From Pseudomonas silvicola (GTDB lineage Bacteria; Pseudomonadota; Gammaproteobacteria; Pseudomonadales; Pseudomonadaceae), in contig NZ_CP093280.1 of the NCBI RefSeq assembly GCF_026651855.1, positions 722,001 to 786,000 on the forward strand: a DNA stretch of 64,000 nucleotides, in the 5' to 3' direction. Shown here piece by piece: positions 49,889 through 58,534 of the stretch; positions within the stretch are counted from its first letter, which is position 1, and each line of letters starts with the position of its first letter. A program made the position numbers and the translations under genes. The notes beneath the pieces are model-generated. The model did not search any database, was not told the origin of the DNA, and saw nothing but the letters and a program-made list of their open reading frames with translations.

Positions 49889-50881
49889 ATGATGGTCAAC
49901 AAGCAACCGCAATCGCCACCTTTTGCCCAGATGCCAGCCGCCGCCGAAACGCTGCTGGCGCTGATGCATGCCCAGGGTGAAGTGGCGCGGTTGAGTGAAC
50001 GTGAACAGCTGTTCAGTTCGTTGCTGGTCAGCGTCAACGCGGTGTTGTGGGCTTTTGACTGGGAAGCCCAGCGCATGATCTACGTAAGCCCCGCCTACGA
50101 GCGCATTTTCGGGCGCTCGGCCGGGCTGTTGCTGGCCGACTACAACGAGTGGCGCGATAGCATTTACCCCGATGACCTGGACTACGCCGAGCGCAGCCTT
50201 GCCGAGGTGCTGGAAAAAGGAGCGGTGGAAGACCGCGAATATCGCATCATCAGGGCCGACGGCCAGATCCGCTGGCTCAGCGACAAGTGCTTTGTCAGCC
50301 AGCAAAGCAGCCCGGACCAGCGGGTGATCGTGGTCGGCATCGCCGAGGACATCACTGAAAAGAAGCACCTGGAAGGCGAACTGCAACGCCTTGCGACCAT
50401 CGACGTACTGACCCAGAGCAGCAACCGTCGCCACTTTTTCGAATGCGCCCATCGGGAGTTCGAGCAGGCACGCCTCGCGGGCCTGGATATCTCATTCCTG
50501 TTGCTGGACATCGATGACTTCAAAGTGATCAATGACACCTATGGCCACCAGGAAGGTGACGTGGTGCTGCAGCGCATTGCCGAGACCGGCCGCGCGGTGT
50601 TGCGCCGGGGTGACCTGTTCGGCCGTATCGGCGGTGAAGAATTCGCCGCGGTCTTCCCGGGGTGCTCCCCCGAGGTGGCGCAACAGATCGCCGAGCGCCT
50701 GCAGCGCGAGATTCAGCGCTTGAGCTTCAACCATGACGGGCAGGTGTATGGCGTGACCGTCAGCCAGGGCCTGACGGGGCGCACCGACGAGGACGGGATC
50801 CTCGACAGCCTGTTCGCCCGTGCCGACGCGGCCATGTATCAGGCCAAGCGCCAGGGCAAGAACCAGATCGTGCTTGGCTGA
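49889..50881 (+). CDS. PAS-containing diguanylate cyclase with I-site
   Basis: 330 residues. An N-terminal coil precedes one PAS domain with PAC (about 40-160, AFDWEAQRMIYVSPAYERIFG...REYRIIRADGQIRWL). The GGDEF domain (about 165-328) has the active GGEEF signature. An RRGD inhibitory site lies exactly five residues before it, so cyclase activity with product inhibition is expected. There is no membrane segment. Start codons GTG 49886, ATG 49889 and 49892 are equally placed. It converges on a receiver-HDOD gene 24 bp away. Confidence 0.9.
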   Translation: MMVNKQPQSPPFAQMPAAAETLLALMHAQGEVARLSEREQLFSSLLVSVNAVLWAFDWEAQRMIYVSPAYERIFGRSAGLLLADYNEWRDSIYPDDLDYAERSLAEVLEKGAVEDREYRIIRADGQIRWLSDKCFVSQQSSPDQRVIVVGIAEDITEKKHLEGELQRLATIDVLTQSSNRRHFFECAHREFEQARLAGLDISFLLLDIDDFKVINDTYGHQEGDVVLQRIAETGRAVLRRGDLFGRIGGEEFAAVFPGCSPEVAQQIAERLQREIQRLSFNHDGQVYGVTVSQGLTGRTDEDGILDSLFARADAAMYQAKRQGKNQIVLG

Positions 50882-50905
50882 TATCCGAAAACCAAAACCA
50901 TCGAC

Positions 50906-52114
50906 TCAACTGCGCCGCAGGCGCGTGAGGTCCGCCAAATCCATCTTCAATAGCCGTGCCGTCTTGCCATTGGCAATCGGCTCCAGACTCGCCCCCGCCG
51001 GCAACCGCGCCAACTGCCCGGCCAGGTTCATGGCCAGCGTATCTCGGCTATAGACACCGCCCCCAAGCTGGTAAATGGCCGCGATCAACTCGCGCAGCTC
51101 CAGCGGCAAGCGCCAGCGAGTACGCAGGGCCGACCCAAACGCCGCGCCGAACTCCTTCAAGGCCTTGTCCACCTGCCCCGGCACCAGCACACCGCCAGCC
51201 AGCCGCCATTCCTGCAAGGCACGCAGCAACGCCAGGTCGCCCAGGCAATGCAGCAGGCCTGCGCAGTAACAGCGCTCCTGGTCCACGTCCAGGTTGCGCG
51301 CCAGGGTGCGGGCGTATTCGGCCGCATGCAGGGAGTCGCTCCAGAACCGTTCGGCGTACTGGGCCAACTCCGGGTCCGACAACCGCGCGCTGCGCTTGAG
51401 CGCCAGCCCCAGGATCAGGTTCATGCTCTGGGTAGCACCCAGCTTCTGCAAGGCCTGCAGCAGCGTCTGCGCCGGGGCATCACGATGGTGGGCGGCGCTG
51501 TTGGCGGCCGCGATCAGTACCGCGGTGATCTGCGGGTCGGTTCGAATCTCTTCTTCCAACTGGCGCAAGTTCAGGCCTTGAGCGTTCAAGGCGCGCTTGA
51601 CCGCCACCTGCACGTCGGCCATCAGCGGGCCGCCATCGGAATACTGGCGGCGCTCCTCGAGGAAAGCCTCAAGCTGCACACCGGCGGTCAACGCTGGAAC
51701 TTCGCAGAACACTTGCTGCCCCACTGCCAGCAACAGGCCGTGCAGGCGCTCCTTGAGCGATTCCAGGTTCAATGGCTTGGTCAGGTAGGCCGTGGGGCTC
51801 AGCGGCACGGCTTCGCGCACGCTGGCCGCGTCACTGCGCTCGCTGATCAGAATGAAGGGGGTGGCCCTGCGCTGGCTCTTGTGCCGCACAGTGCGCAGCA
51901 GGTCCAGGCCGTCGACGCCGGGCAATTCGCGGGCGGCAATCACCAGGTCAGGCTGGCGCTGCAGCAATTGCAAAGCGTCCTGGCCATCGGTACAGACGTC
52001 GAGGTGCGCGTCACAGCGCACACTCAATAACATTTGCGTCAGCAGGTCCCGGGTCCAGGGGTCTGCTTCGGCAATCAATACCCGGGGTACTGCCGGGCTA
52101 TCCTGCGCACTCAT
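50906..52114 (-). CDS. Receiver-HDOD protein with degenerate receiver
   Basis: 402 residues. The receiver (about 10-130) begins RVLIAEADPWTRDLL, but its phosphoacceptor position reads IAARELPGVDG, with Ala where Asp is expected, so phosphorylation is unlikely. K114-like TKPLN is retained. An HDOD domain (about 160-370) follows. The active HD residues are largely absent, as typical of HDOD. Such proteins usually act as regulatory adapters for c-di-GMP or two-component systems. The neighbour is the PAS-GGEEF cyclase. Confidence 0.85.
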   Translation of the reverse strand: MSAQDSPAVPRVLIAEADPWTRDLLTQMLLSVRCDAHLDVCTDGQDALQLLQRQPDLVIAARELPGVDGLDLLRTVRHKSQRRATPFILISERSDAASVREAVPLSPTAYLTKPLNLESLKERLHGLLLAVGQQVFCEVPALTAGVQLEAFLEERRQYSDGGPLMADVQVAVKRALNAQGLNLRQLEEEIRTDPQITAVLIAAANSAAHHRDAPAQTLLQALQKLGATQSMNLILGLALKRSARLSDPELAQYAERFWSDSLHAAEYARTLARNLDVDQERCYCAGLLHCLGDLALLRALQEWRLAGGVLVPGQVDKALKEFGAAFGSALRTRWRLPLELRELIAAIYQLGGGVYSRDTLAMNLAGQLARLPAGASLEPIANGKTARLLKMDLADLTRLRRS

Positions 52115-52224
52115 GGCTGTTACTCCGAAGGCATTGCCTACAGGTTATCCAGACATTATGCGCGGCGCTTGGGTTCAGGCAAAAAAATATGCCCTGCGTC
52201 ACATTCCGCCATTGCCGCGCTGCA

Positions 52225-52252
52225 CAAAAAAACCCGCCGAGGCGGGTTTTTT
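52225..52252 (-). terminator. Rho-independent terminator after gabT
   Basis: AACCCGCC-GA-GGCGGGTT flanked by seven A on one side and T-run on the other. It is symmetric, so it can stop both strands. It lies 18 bp past the gabT stop. Confidence 0.85.
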
Positions 52253-52269
52253 CGTTCAACCAAAGAAGC

Positions 52270-53550
52270 TTACGCCAGTTCGGCGAAGCACTCTTCGATG
52301 ATGGCCAGGCCCTTGTCCAGCTGCTCGTCCGGCGAGGTCAGCGGAACCAGGATGCGCAGCACGTTGCCGTAGGTACCGCACGACAGCAGGATCAGGCCCT
52401 TGTCGCGCGCCTTGGCAACCACCGAAGCCACGGCAGCGGCGTTCGGCTTGTGGTTGTCGGCGCCTTCGAACACTTCAACCGCGATCATGGCGCCCAGGGC
52501 ACGCACGTCACCGATGATCGGGTGCTTGGCCTGGATCTCGCGCAGGCCAGCCACCAGGCGCTCGCCCACGGCCTTGCTGCGGTCCAGCAGGTGCTCTTCC
52601 TCGAACACTTCCATCACGGCCAGGGCCGCGGCGCAGGCGATCGGGCTACCGGCGTAGGTGCCGCCCAGGCCGCCTGGAGCGATGGCGTCCATGTACTCGG
52701 CCTTGCCGCATACGCCGGCCAACGGGAAACCGCCGGCGATGGATTTGGCGAAGGTGGTCAGGTCCGGCGCGACGCCCATCTGCTCCATGGCGAAGAAGGT
52801 ACCGGTACGGCCGGCACCCGTCTGCACTTCGTCAGCGATCAGCAGGATGCCGTGCTGGTCGCACAGGGCGCGCAGGCGCTTCATGAATTCTTTTGGCGCG
52901 ACGTAGAAACCGCCTTCACCCTGAACTGGCTCGATGATGATGGCAGCGATGTCACGTGGCTCGGCATCGTTCTTGAACACGCGCTCGATGCTGGCGATGG
53001 AATCGTCGATGCTCACGCCGTGCAGTTCGTTCGGGTACAGGGCGCGGAACACGCCACCTGGCATCAGGCCCATGCCGGCCGAGTACGGAACGACCTTGCC
53101 GGTCAGGCCCAGGGTCATCATGGTACGGCCGTGGTAGGCACCGGTGAAGGCGATGACGCCAGCGCGGCCAGTGGCGGCACGGGCGATCTTCACGGCGTTT
53201 TCAACGGCTTCGGAACCGGTGGTGACCAGCAGGGTTTTCTTGTCGAAGTCGCCTGGTACGCGTGCGTTGATTTTCTCGCACACTTCAACGTACGGCTCGT
53301 AGGCCAGCACCTGGAAGCAGGTGTGAGTCAGCTTGTGCAATTGAGCTTCGACGGCGGCGATGACCTTCGGGTGCACGTGGCCAGTGTTCAGTACCGCGAT
53401 ACCGCCGGCGAAGTCGATGAACTCGCGGCCTTCAACGTCGGTAACGGTAGCGTTCTTCGCCGAGTCGGCGAAGATCGGGTGAATTTGACCAACGCCACGT
53501 GGGACGGCTGCCTGGCGGCGTTGCATCAAGGATTCGTTAGTCTTGCTCAT
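52270..53550 (-). CDS. gabT: 4-aminobutyrate aminotransferase
   Basis: 426 residues, class-III PLP aminotransferase. FTGAYHGRTMMTLGLTGK contacts the phosphate, LIADEVQTGAGRTG carries the ring Asp, and TFAKSIAGGFPLAGV carries the Schiff-base Lys. It converts GABA (or 5-aminovalerate) plus 2-oxoglutarate to succinate semialdehyde plus glutamate. It follows gabD by 180 bp with a hairpin in between. Confidence 0.97.
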   Translation of the reverse strand: MSKTNESLMQRRQAAVPRGVGQIHPIFADSAKNATVTDVEGREFIDFAGGIAVLNTGHVHPKVIAAVEAQLHKLTHTCFQVLAYEPYVEVCEKINARVPGDFDKKTLLVTTGSEAVENAVKIARAATGRAGVIAFTGAYHGRTMMTLGLTGKVVPYSAGMGLMPGGVFRALYPNELHGVSIDDSIASIERVFKNDAEPRDIAAIIIEPVQGEGGFYVAPKEFMKRLRALCDQHGILLIADEVQTGAGRTGTFFAMEQMGVAPDLTTFAKSIAGGFPLAGVCGKAEYMDAIAPGGLGGTYAGSPIACAAALAVMEVFEEEHLLDRSKAVGERLVAGLREIQAKHPIIGDVRALGAMIAVEVFEGADNHKPNAAAVASVVAKARDKGLILLSCGTYGNVLRILVPLTSPDEQLDKGLAIIEECFAELA

Positions 53551-53672
53551 GTTTTCCTCATTCGCCGCTCATCGGGCGGCGTGGTTCAAGGACAAAGCAG
53601 CAGGGGTCAACGGTGGCAGCATACGATGATCGACTGCCACGGCCTCCCGGCTACCGAAAGGGTTTTGGTGCT

Positions 53673-53711
53673 ACAAAAGACCGCCGCAACGTCGCTCTCG
53701 CGCTGCGGCGG
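53673..53711 (-). terminator. Hairpin between gabD and gabT
   Basis: On the minus strand CCGCCGCA pairs with TGCGGCGG and TCTTTTGT follows. It probably lowers gabT relative to gabD, or gives gabT its own transcription start. Confidence 0.6.
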
Positions 53712-53730
53712 TTGCAATACCGCGGCCTGG

Positions 53731-55173
53731 TCAGATGGACAGGCAGAGGTATTTGATTTCCAGGTAGTCTTCGATGCCGTACTTGGAGCCTTCACGGCCC
53801 AGGCCCGACGCCTTGATGCCACCGAACGGCGCCACTTCGTTGGAGATCAGGCCGGTGTTGATACCCACCATGCCGTACTCCAGCGCTTCAGCCACGCGGA
53901 ACACGCGGCTCAGGTCGCGGGCGTAGAAGTACGACGCCAGGCCGAACTCGGTGTCGTTGGACATGGCGATCACTTCGGCTTCATCGGTGAAGCGGAACAG
54001 CGGTGCCAGTGGACCGAAGGTTTCTTCCTTGGCCACGGCAGCGTTCTTCGGCACGTTGACCAGCACGGTCGGCTCGAAGAAGTTGCCTTCCATCGCGTTG
54101 CCGCCGGTCAGCACGGTAGCGCCTTTGCTCAGGGCATCGGCGATGTGTTCCTTGACCTTGGCCACGGCCTTTTCGTCGATCAGCGGGCCGGTGGTGGTGC
54201 CTTCTTCCAGACCGTTGCCGATCTTCAACTTGTTCACCGCGGCTTTCAGTTTCTCGGCGAACGCGTCGTAGACGCCGTCCTGCACGTAGATGCGGTTGGC
54301 GCAGACGCAGGTCTGGCCGTTGTTGCGGTACTTGGAGATGATCGCGCCTTCGACAGCCTTGTCCAGGTCAGCGTCGTCGAACACGATGAAGGGGGCGTTG
54401 CCACCCAGCTCCAGGGACACTTTCTTGATGTCCTTGGCGCATTCGGACATCAGCTGACGGCCGATCTCGGTGGAACCCGTGAAGGACAGTTTGCGCACGA
54501 TCGGGTTGCCGGTCAGCTCGCTGCCGATGTCGCCGGCGCTACCGGTAACCACGCTGAAAACGCCTTGCGGAATGCCGGCGCGCTCGGCCAGTTCGGCCAG
54601 GGCCAGGGCGGAGTACGGGGTCTGCGAAGCAGGCTTGAGCACCATGGTGCAGCCAGCGGCCAGAGCCGGGCCGGCTTTACGGGTGATCATCGCCGCCGGG
54701 AAGTTCCACGGGGTAATGGCCGCGGTCACGCCGATTGGCTGCTTGATCACGATCAGGCGCTTGTCCGGCTGGTGGCCCGGGATGGTGTCGCCGTACACGC
54801 GCTTGGCTTCTTCAGCGAACCACTCGATGAAGGAAGCAGCGTAGGCGATTTCGCCCTTGGCTTCGGCCAATGGCTTGCCCTGCTCCAGGGTCATCAGGCG
54901 GGCCAGGTCGTCCTGGTTCTCGATCATCAGCTCGAACCAGCGGCGCAGCTTGCCCGAACGCTCTTTGGCGGTCAGGGCGCGCCAGGCTGGCAGGGCCTTG
55001 TCGGCGGCTTCGATGGCACGGCGGGTTTCAGCGGCGCCCATCTTTGGCACGGTACCCAGGGTTTCACCCGTGGCCGGGTTGGTGACCTTGATGGTCTGGC
55101 CGTTGTCCGCGTCAGCCCATACACCGTTGAGGTAGGCTTTCTGGCGGAACAACTGAGCGTCTTTAAGCTGCAT
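53731..55173 (-). CDS. gabD: Succinate-semialdehyde dehydrogenase GabD
   Basis: 480 residues, ALDH superfamily. The general base lies in LELGGNAPF and the nucleophile in NNGQTCVCANR, with the VTNPATGETLGTV opening block. NADP-dependent oxidation of succinate semialdehyde feeds the TCA cycle. The start MQLKDAQLFRQKAY is the family start. A perfect 7-bp inverted repeat at 55329-55346 upstream may be an operator. Confidence 0.97.
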   Translation of the reverse strand: MQLKDAQLFRQKAYLNGVWADADNGQTIKVTNPATGETLGTVPKMGAAETRRAIEAADKALPAWRALTAKERSGKLRRWFELMIENQDDLARLMTLEQGKPLAEAKGEIAYAASFIEWFAEEAKRVYGDTIPGHQPDKRLIVIKQPIGVTAAITPWNFPAAMITRKAGPALAAGCTMVLKPASQTPYSALALAELAERAGIPQGVFSVVTGSAGDIGSELTGNPIVRKLSFTGSTEIGRQLMSECAKDIKKVSLELGGNAPFIVFDDADLDKAVEGAIISKYRNNGQTCVCANRIYVQDGVYDAFAEKLKAAVNKLKIGNGLEEGTTTGPLIDEKAVAKVKEHIADALSKGATVLTGGNAMEGNFFEPTVLVNVPKNAAVAKEETFGPLAPLFRFTDEAEVIAMSNDTEFGLASYFYARDLSRVFRVAEALEYGMVGINTGLISNEVAPFGGIKASGLGREGSKYGIEDYLEIKYLCLSI

Positions 55174-55328
55174 GTCGGCTTCCTTAACAGCACCGTGCGC
55201 GCACGGGGCGATTGTTGATTATTGGAAAGGCGTTCCCTGTGGAACTGCCGTCAGGAAATCATACGCCGGGCAAAACACCAAATGCGCACAGGATATTACC
55301 CGTGCGAGCGCAGCACCGGACTGGGGAG

Positions 55329-55346
55329 CGTTTGAAATCTCAAACG
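55329..55346. promoter_or_regulatory. Perfect inverted repeat upstream of gabD
   Basis: CGTTTGA-AATC-TCAAACG, 156-173 bp before the gabD start. The 350 bp between gabD and the tRNA gene hold no coding sequence; this is the clearest protein-binding-like element there. Confidence 0.4.
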
Positions 55347-55482
55347 AATCCTAGGAGCAATGGGGGTAAAGGACAATAGGCTGTTCGGAAAAAAGAACAA
55401 AATTACTCCCAGCGGCAGGGTTTTCTGACTGGCGTAGCGGTTGGACCGCAAACTGTGCGGAATCGTCCACACATCACCGCAA

Positions 55483-55511
55483 TAGACGACCACCGCCTAG
55501 ATGGGTATGAT
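55483..55511 (+). promoter_or_regulatory. Sigma-70 promoter of tRNA-Arg
   Basis: -35 TAGACG (55483-55488), 17-bp spacing, -10 TATGAT (55506-55511). The tRNA begins 13 bp after the -10 box. Confidence 0.65.
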
Positions 55512-55523
55512 GGCGCCCGCGTT

Positions 55524-55600
55524 GCACTTGTAGCTCAGCTGGATAGAGTACTGCCCTCCGAAGGCAGGGGTCGTGGGTTCGAATCCCGCCAAGTGCGCCA
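55524..55600 (+). tRNA. tRNA-Arg (anticodon CCG)
   Basis: A 77-nt cloverleaf. The acceptor GCACTTG pairs with CAAGTGC, followed by G and an encoded CCA. The anticodon stem CTGCC/GGCAG holds loop CTCCGAA, anticodon CCG, reading CGG codons. The T-arm has GTGGG TTCGAAT CCCGC. A promoter lies just upstream and a terminator just downstream, so it is a single-gene unit. Confidence 0.97.
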
Positions 55601-55610
55601 TATAAAAGAA

Positions 55611-55641
55611 AAGCCCCGGGGTTAGCGCCCCGGGGCTTTTT
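55611..55641 (+). terminator. Rho-independent terminator after tRNA-Arg
   Basis: GCCCCGGGG (55613-55621), loop TTAGCG, CCCCGGGGC (55628-55636), then five T. The stem is self-palindromic and A-flanked, so it could stop both strands. Confidence 0.9.
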
Positions 55642-55690
55642 GCGTTGTATTCGCTGCGGCCATCTGGGCATCGGCGTTGTGGTCGGGCCA

Positions 55691-55771
55691 TTTGTGGGAC
55701 CGGGCGAAGCTCGGGAAGCGAACAACTCGGTTCCCCGGCCGGCCCCTTCCCGAGCTTCGCCCGGTCCCACA
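55691..55771. repeat. REPIN: perfect 27-bp inverted REP pair
   Basis: The left arm 55691-55717 (containing GGGACCGGGCGAAGCTCGGG) and the right arm 55745-55771 are exact inverted repeats separated by 27 bp. This is the most intact copy of the family seen in the window (others at 14612, 39474, 42211). It lies between the tRNA terminator and the end of the small membrane protein gene. Confidence 0.88.
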
Positions 55772-55785
55772 ATGACGTGTGGTAT

Positions 55786-56139
55786 CTACTGCCGGGGCAA
55801 GGATTTGAATCCCGAACACCACACGGCAAGGCTGGTGGTGCCTGTTGCAAGCACAGCGAAAAGCGGTGCGCGCAAGGGGTAGTCCGGTAGCAGGTAAGCC
55901 AGGATCAGCGCCCCCGCCAACACGGCCAACGCGTACTTCACTCGCCTGGACGGCAGCACAGCGACCACCAGGTTGATCGCCACCAGCACATAGAAAATCA
56001 GCTGCGATGCCATGCCTATGTCGATGCCCCGTGTGATCACGCCACCCCAGTGCCGATACAGGCTGAAGCTGTATGTCCACAGCAGCACGTAGGCCAGGAT
56101 CGCACCGCTATGGCAGGCCAGGTTTAGCACCAGCGGCAT
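55786..56139 (-). CDS. Small hydrophobic membrane protein, unknown
   Basis: 117 residues from [18 protein letters not shown], with about four membrane segments (for example [16 protein letters not shown] and [15 protein letters not shown]). The ATG lies one base after the stop of the 797-residue gene, so it is translationally tied to that gene. I do not recognise a family. The C-terminal end extends to a REPIN, and an in-frame earlier stop is absent, so the last dozen residues may be recent. Confidence 0.65.
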   Translation of the reverse strand: MPLVLNLACHSGAILAYVLLWTYSFSLYRHWGGVITRGIDIGMASQLIFYVLVAINLVVAVLPSRRVKYALAVLAGALILAYLLPDYPLRAPLFAVLATGTTSLAVWCSGFKSLPRQ

Positions 56140-56140
56140 A

Positions 56141-58534
56141 TCAGACCTTCCTGCGCCGAACTCGCCAGGCAACCAACCCTGCACCACCGAGCACCAGCAC
56201 GGCGATCACGGCGTAGCGATACTGCCGCAACCACGACCGCGCGTCCCGCCAGGCGTGCACGTACGGGAAACGCGCCGCGGCATCGAAGTCCGGCTCCACG
56301 CACTGGCGGCCGAAGTCCTCGGCAAAGGCCACGGCTGCGCCTTCTTTGACGTAGCGCAGGTACACCTTCTCCGCCCGTTCCTGATCGTTCTGCACGAAGT
56401 GCGTGGCCTGGCACAGTACCGCGGCAAACGCCTGGGAGCGCGCAGGCACGTTGTCCGCCGCTTTCAGGGCATGTTCCACGGCTACATAGCGGTAGTGGAA
56501 GCGTTGTGCCTGTGGTTGCGGCTCGGTGGCGGCATAGCGCTGACGCTCACCGTCGCTGACCAGCGGGCCCGGCAGATCGGAGACGGCGCGCTGCTCAGCG
56601 GTATCGCGTGGCAGCGGCTTGCCGTCAGCGCCGTTGCGAGGATAGCTGTAGCGGCCGGCGCCATAGGTGTATGCGCCGCCGAACTCAGCGAAGTCCGGGG
56701 CCTGTTCGTAGCCCATGATCTCCATGCCGTGCTGCCGCGCCAGCGTGGCGGCTGCATACCAGGCGCGGGCGCGGGTGGTGTCACGCCAGGCGTGCTGGGC
56801 GTCTTCCAAGGCATCGCCATAGGCCTTGGCCCAACGGCGGGCGGTGGTGGTGGCGAGGTAGGATTTTTCCGCGTTCTGATCGTAGGCGGTGTCTACATTG
56901 CGCGGATCGCTGTCCTCGGGGAAGTAAGGCAGCGCCTGCTGTACACGACCCTCTCGCACCAACCGCCGGGCCAGCAGCGAACGCAAGCGGTCGCCTTGGG
57001 TGAAATGCGGATAAGCGTTCTGCGTGCTCCAGGTGGAAAACTCCTGCTGGCTGAAGTCCTTGAACCCGGCCGGCGTGACCGGTGCAGCGGAGGCGGACAC
57101 ATGCTGGTCGACGTAAGCCTTGAGTTCATCGACGGTCAGCACGCGCTCGGCCACGTAGGCCATGTCACCGTAGTAATCACCGCCACTGTATTGGCTGCCC
57201 CCGGCTGCAATCTGCGCCGCCATGTAGAACTGATCCAGCGCCTGCACGTAATCGCCACGCGACAGCGTCAGCACGCCCTGCTCGCCCTTGATCTGCGCGC
57301 CCACCACCGGCTCGACGCTGTTATCCAGCGTGGGGAACGACTGGGACGCCTGCGCGTAGGCCTGCGCGGCGGCGGGTGTATTGCCCTGGCGCAGGGCCAG
57401 CTTGGCCCGCACCCAACCGGCCAGGGCGCTGGACTGTTTGTCGACCAGGGCCTGGGCCATGCTGTAATCACCCACGCGGTAGGCCAGTGCGGCCAGGCGG
57501 TCGGCGCCTTGCACTTGCTGTAGATCTTTTTTGCGGATCGCCTCGACCAGGGTCTTCAGCACCGCATTGCTGGTGTAGTCGGCGGGGGTGTCGGCGTTTT
57601 CACCCAGCACATCACCTGCTCGCCCGATGGCATACGCCACCAGCAGCCGTTGGCTCAGCGGGTCATCGATCACCGACGCCGCGGTGTCGCCATCGCTGAG
57701 CAACCACTCGGCGAGGATTCGCAACGACTGCAGGCCGATATCGGAGCCTCGCGCTGCCTGCTCGGCATACAGTGCGATGGCCCGCTGCAGGTTGGCAGGG
57801 GTGATGCCGTTGGGGCATTCAGTGCCATTGGTGAAGTCGGTGTAGTCGCAGCGTTGCTGGGCGTTTACCAGGTACAGGCGGGCTTCTTCGCCGTAGCTGC
57901 TGACGGCCAGGCCCCAAGGGTCGGAAGCCCCGGCCAGTGCCAGGGTGCGGGCCTGCTTGAAGGCCTGCGCTGCGGCACTTTGCTCGCCACGCTCGGCATG
58001 CAACCGGCCCAATGCGTACGCCGCCCACACCGAACGTACTGCGCCCTGTTCGGCAGGCAGGTCCAGCACCGCCTGGAAACGCTGGGCTGCCAGGGCCTGC
58101 CATTCATCCACGCACCCTTGCGCCTCTGCCGCGCAGCGTTTCGCGGCCTTCAGATCCACCGCGCCGGTGGTGTACAGCCGCAAGGCAGGCGGCAGCGTGC
58201 TGCCCAAGGCATATGCCGCAGCGTCGTTGTCGGCCTGGCGCATCGCTTGCAGGGCAGTCCATTGGGCCGCGGGCAGCGAAGCCTGATCAGGCTTGTCGGG
58301 GGTCACGGGTTCGCCATAAGGGTTGTTGTCGCGCTCATTGGCCTTAAGCGCGTCCGCAGGTGTAATCCAATGCGTTGCTTCGAAGGCGAACGAATTGCCC
58401 GGCGGCGATGCCAACGCCTGCGCACGATCATCCAGCACCTGCAGCGGAAAGAACGGCCCGCAGGCCATCACCGCCACGGTGCCGGTCGACAGGGCGACGG
58501 CGATGACCGTCGCCAGTTTTTTACGATTCCACAT
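56141..58534 (-). CDS. Large exported repeat protein, unknown function
   Basis: 797 residues from MWNRKKLATVIAVAL, with GGAAAGGA upstream. A signal peptide contains VMAC (Cys25) followed by GPFFPLQVLDD. The middle is alanine-rich helical with tetratricopeptide-like spacing (YALGRLHAERGEQSAAAQAFKQAR, YSMAQALVDKQSSALAGWVRAKLALRQG). A C-terminal membrane helix (YAVIAVLVLGGAGLVAWRVRRR) anchors it, placing most of the protein in the periplasm. Its ATG overlaps the end of the DUF3142 gene by 14 bp. Function is unknown; a scaffold for envelope proteins is possible. Confidence 0.8.
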   Translation of the reverse strand: MWNRKKLATVIAVALSTGTVAVMACGPFFPLQVLDDRAQALASPPGNSFAFEATHWITPADALKANERDNNPYGEPVTPDKPDQASLPAAQWTALQAMRQADNDAAAYALGSTLPPALRLYTTGAVDLKAAKRCAAEAQGCVDEWQALAAQRFQAVLDLPAEQGAVRSVWAAYALGRLHAERGEQSAAAQAFKQARTLALAGASDPWGLAVSSYGEEARLYLVNAQQRCDYTDFTNGTECPNGITPANLQRAIALYAEQAARGSDIGLQSLRILAEWLLSDGDTAASVIDDPLSQRLLVAYAIGRAGDVLGENADTPADYTSNAVLKTLVEAIRKKDLQQVQGADRLAALAYRVGDYSMAQALVDKQSSALAGWVRAKLALRQGNTPAAAQAYAQASQSFPTLDNSVEPVVGAQIKGEQGVLTLSRGDYVQALDQFYMAAQIAAGGSQYSGGDYYGDMAYVAERVLTVDELKAYVDQHVSASAAPVTPAGFKDFSQQEFSTWSTQNAYPHFTQGDRLRSLLARRLVREGRVQQALPYFPEDSDPRNVDTAYDQNAEKSYLATTTARRWAKAYGDALEDAQHAWRDTTRARAWYAAATLARQHGMEIMGYEQAPDFAEFGGAYTYGAGRYSYPRNGADGKPLPRDTAEQRAVSDLPGPLVSDGERQRYAATEPQPQAQRFHYRYVAVEHALKAADNVPARSQAFAAVLCQATHFVQNDQERAEKVYLRYVKEGAAVAFAEDFGRQCVEPDFDAAARFPYVHAWRDARSWLRQYRYAVIAVLVLGGAGLVAWRVRRRKV

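Noticed and set aside
52189-55218. A 1009-codon open frame on the plus strand opposite gabT and gabD
   Set aside because: It mirrors two well-supported enzymes on the minus strand. GC-rich genes leave long antisense frames without stops, and the translation has no family features.
55524-55771. tRNA-Arg as an integration site of a genomic island (attB)
   Set aside because: No integrase gene and no repeat of the tRNA 3' end were seen in the following 8 kb; the REPIN and terminator explain the structure nearby.
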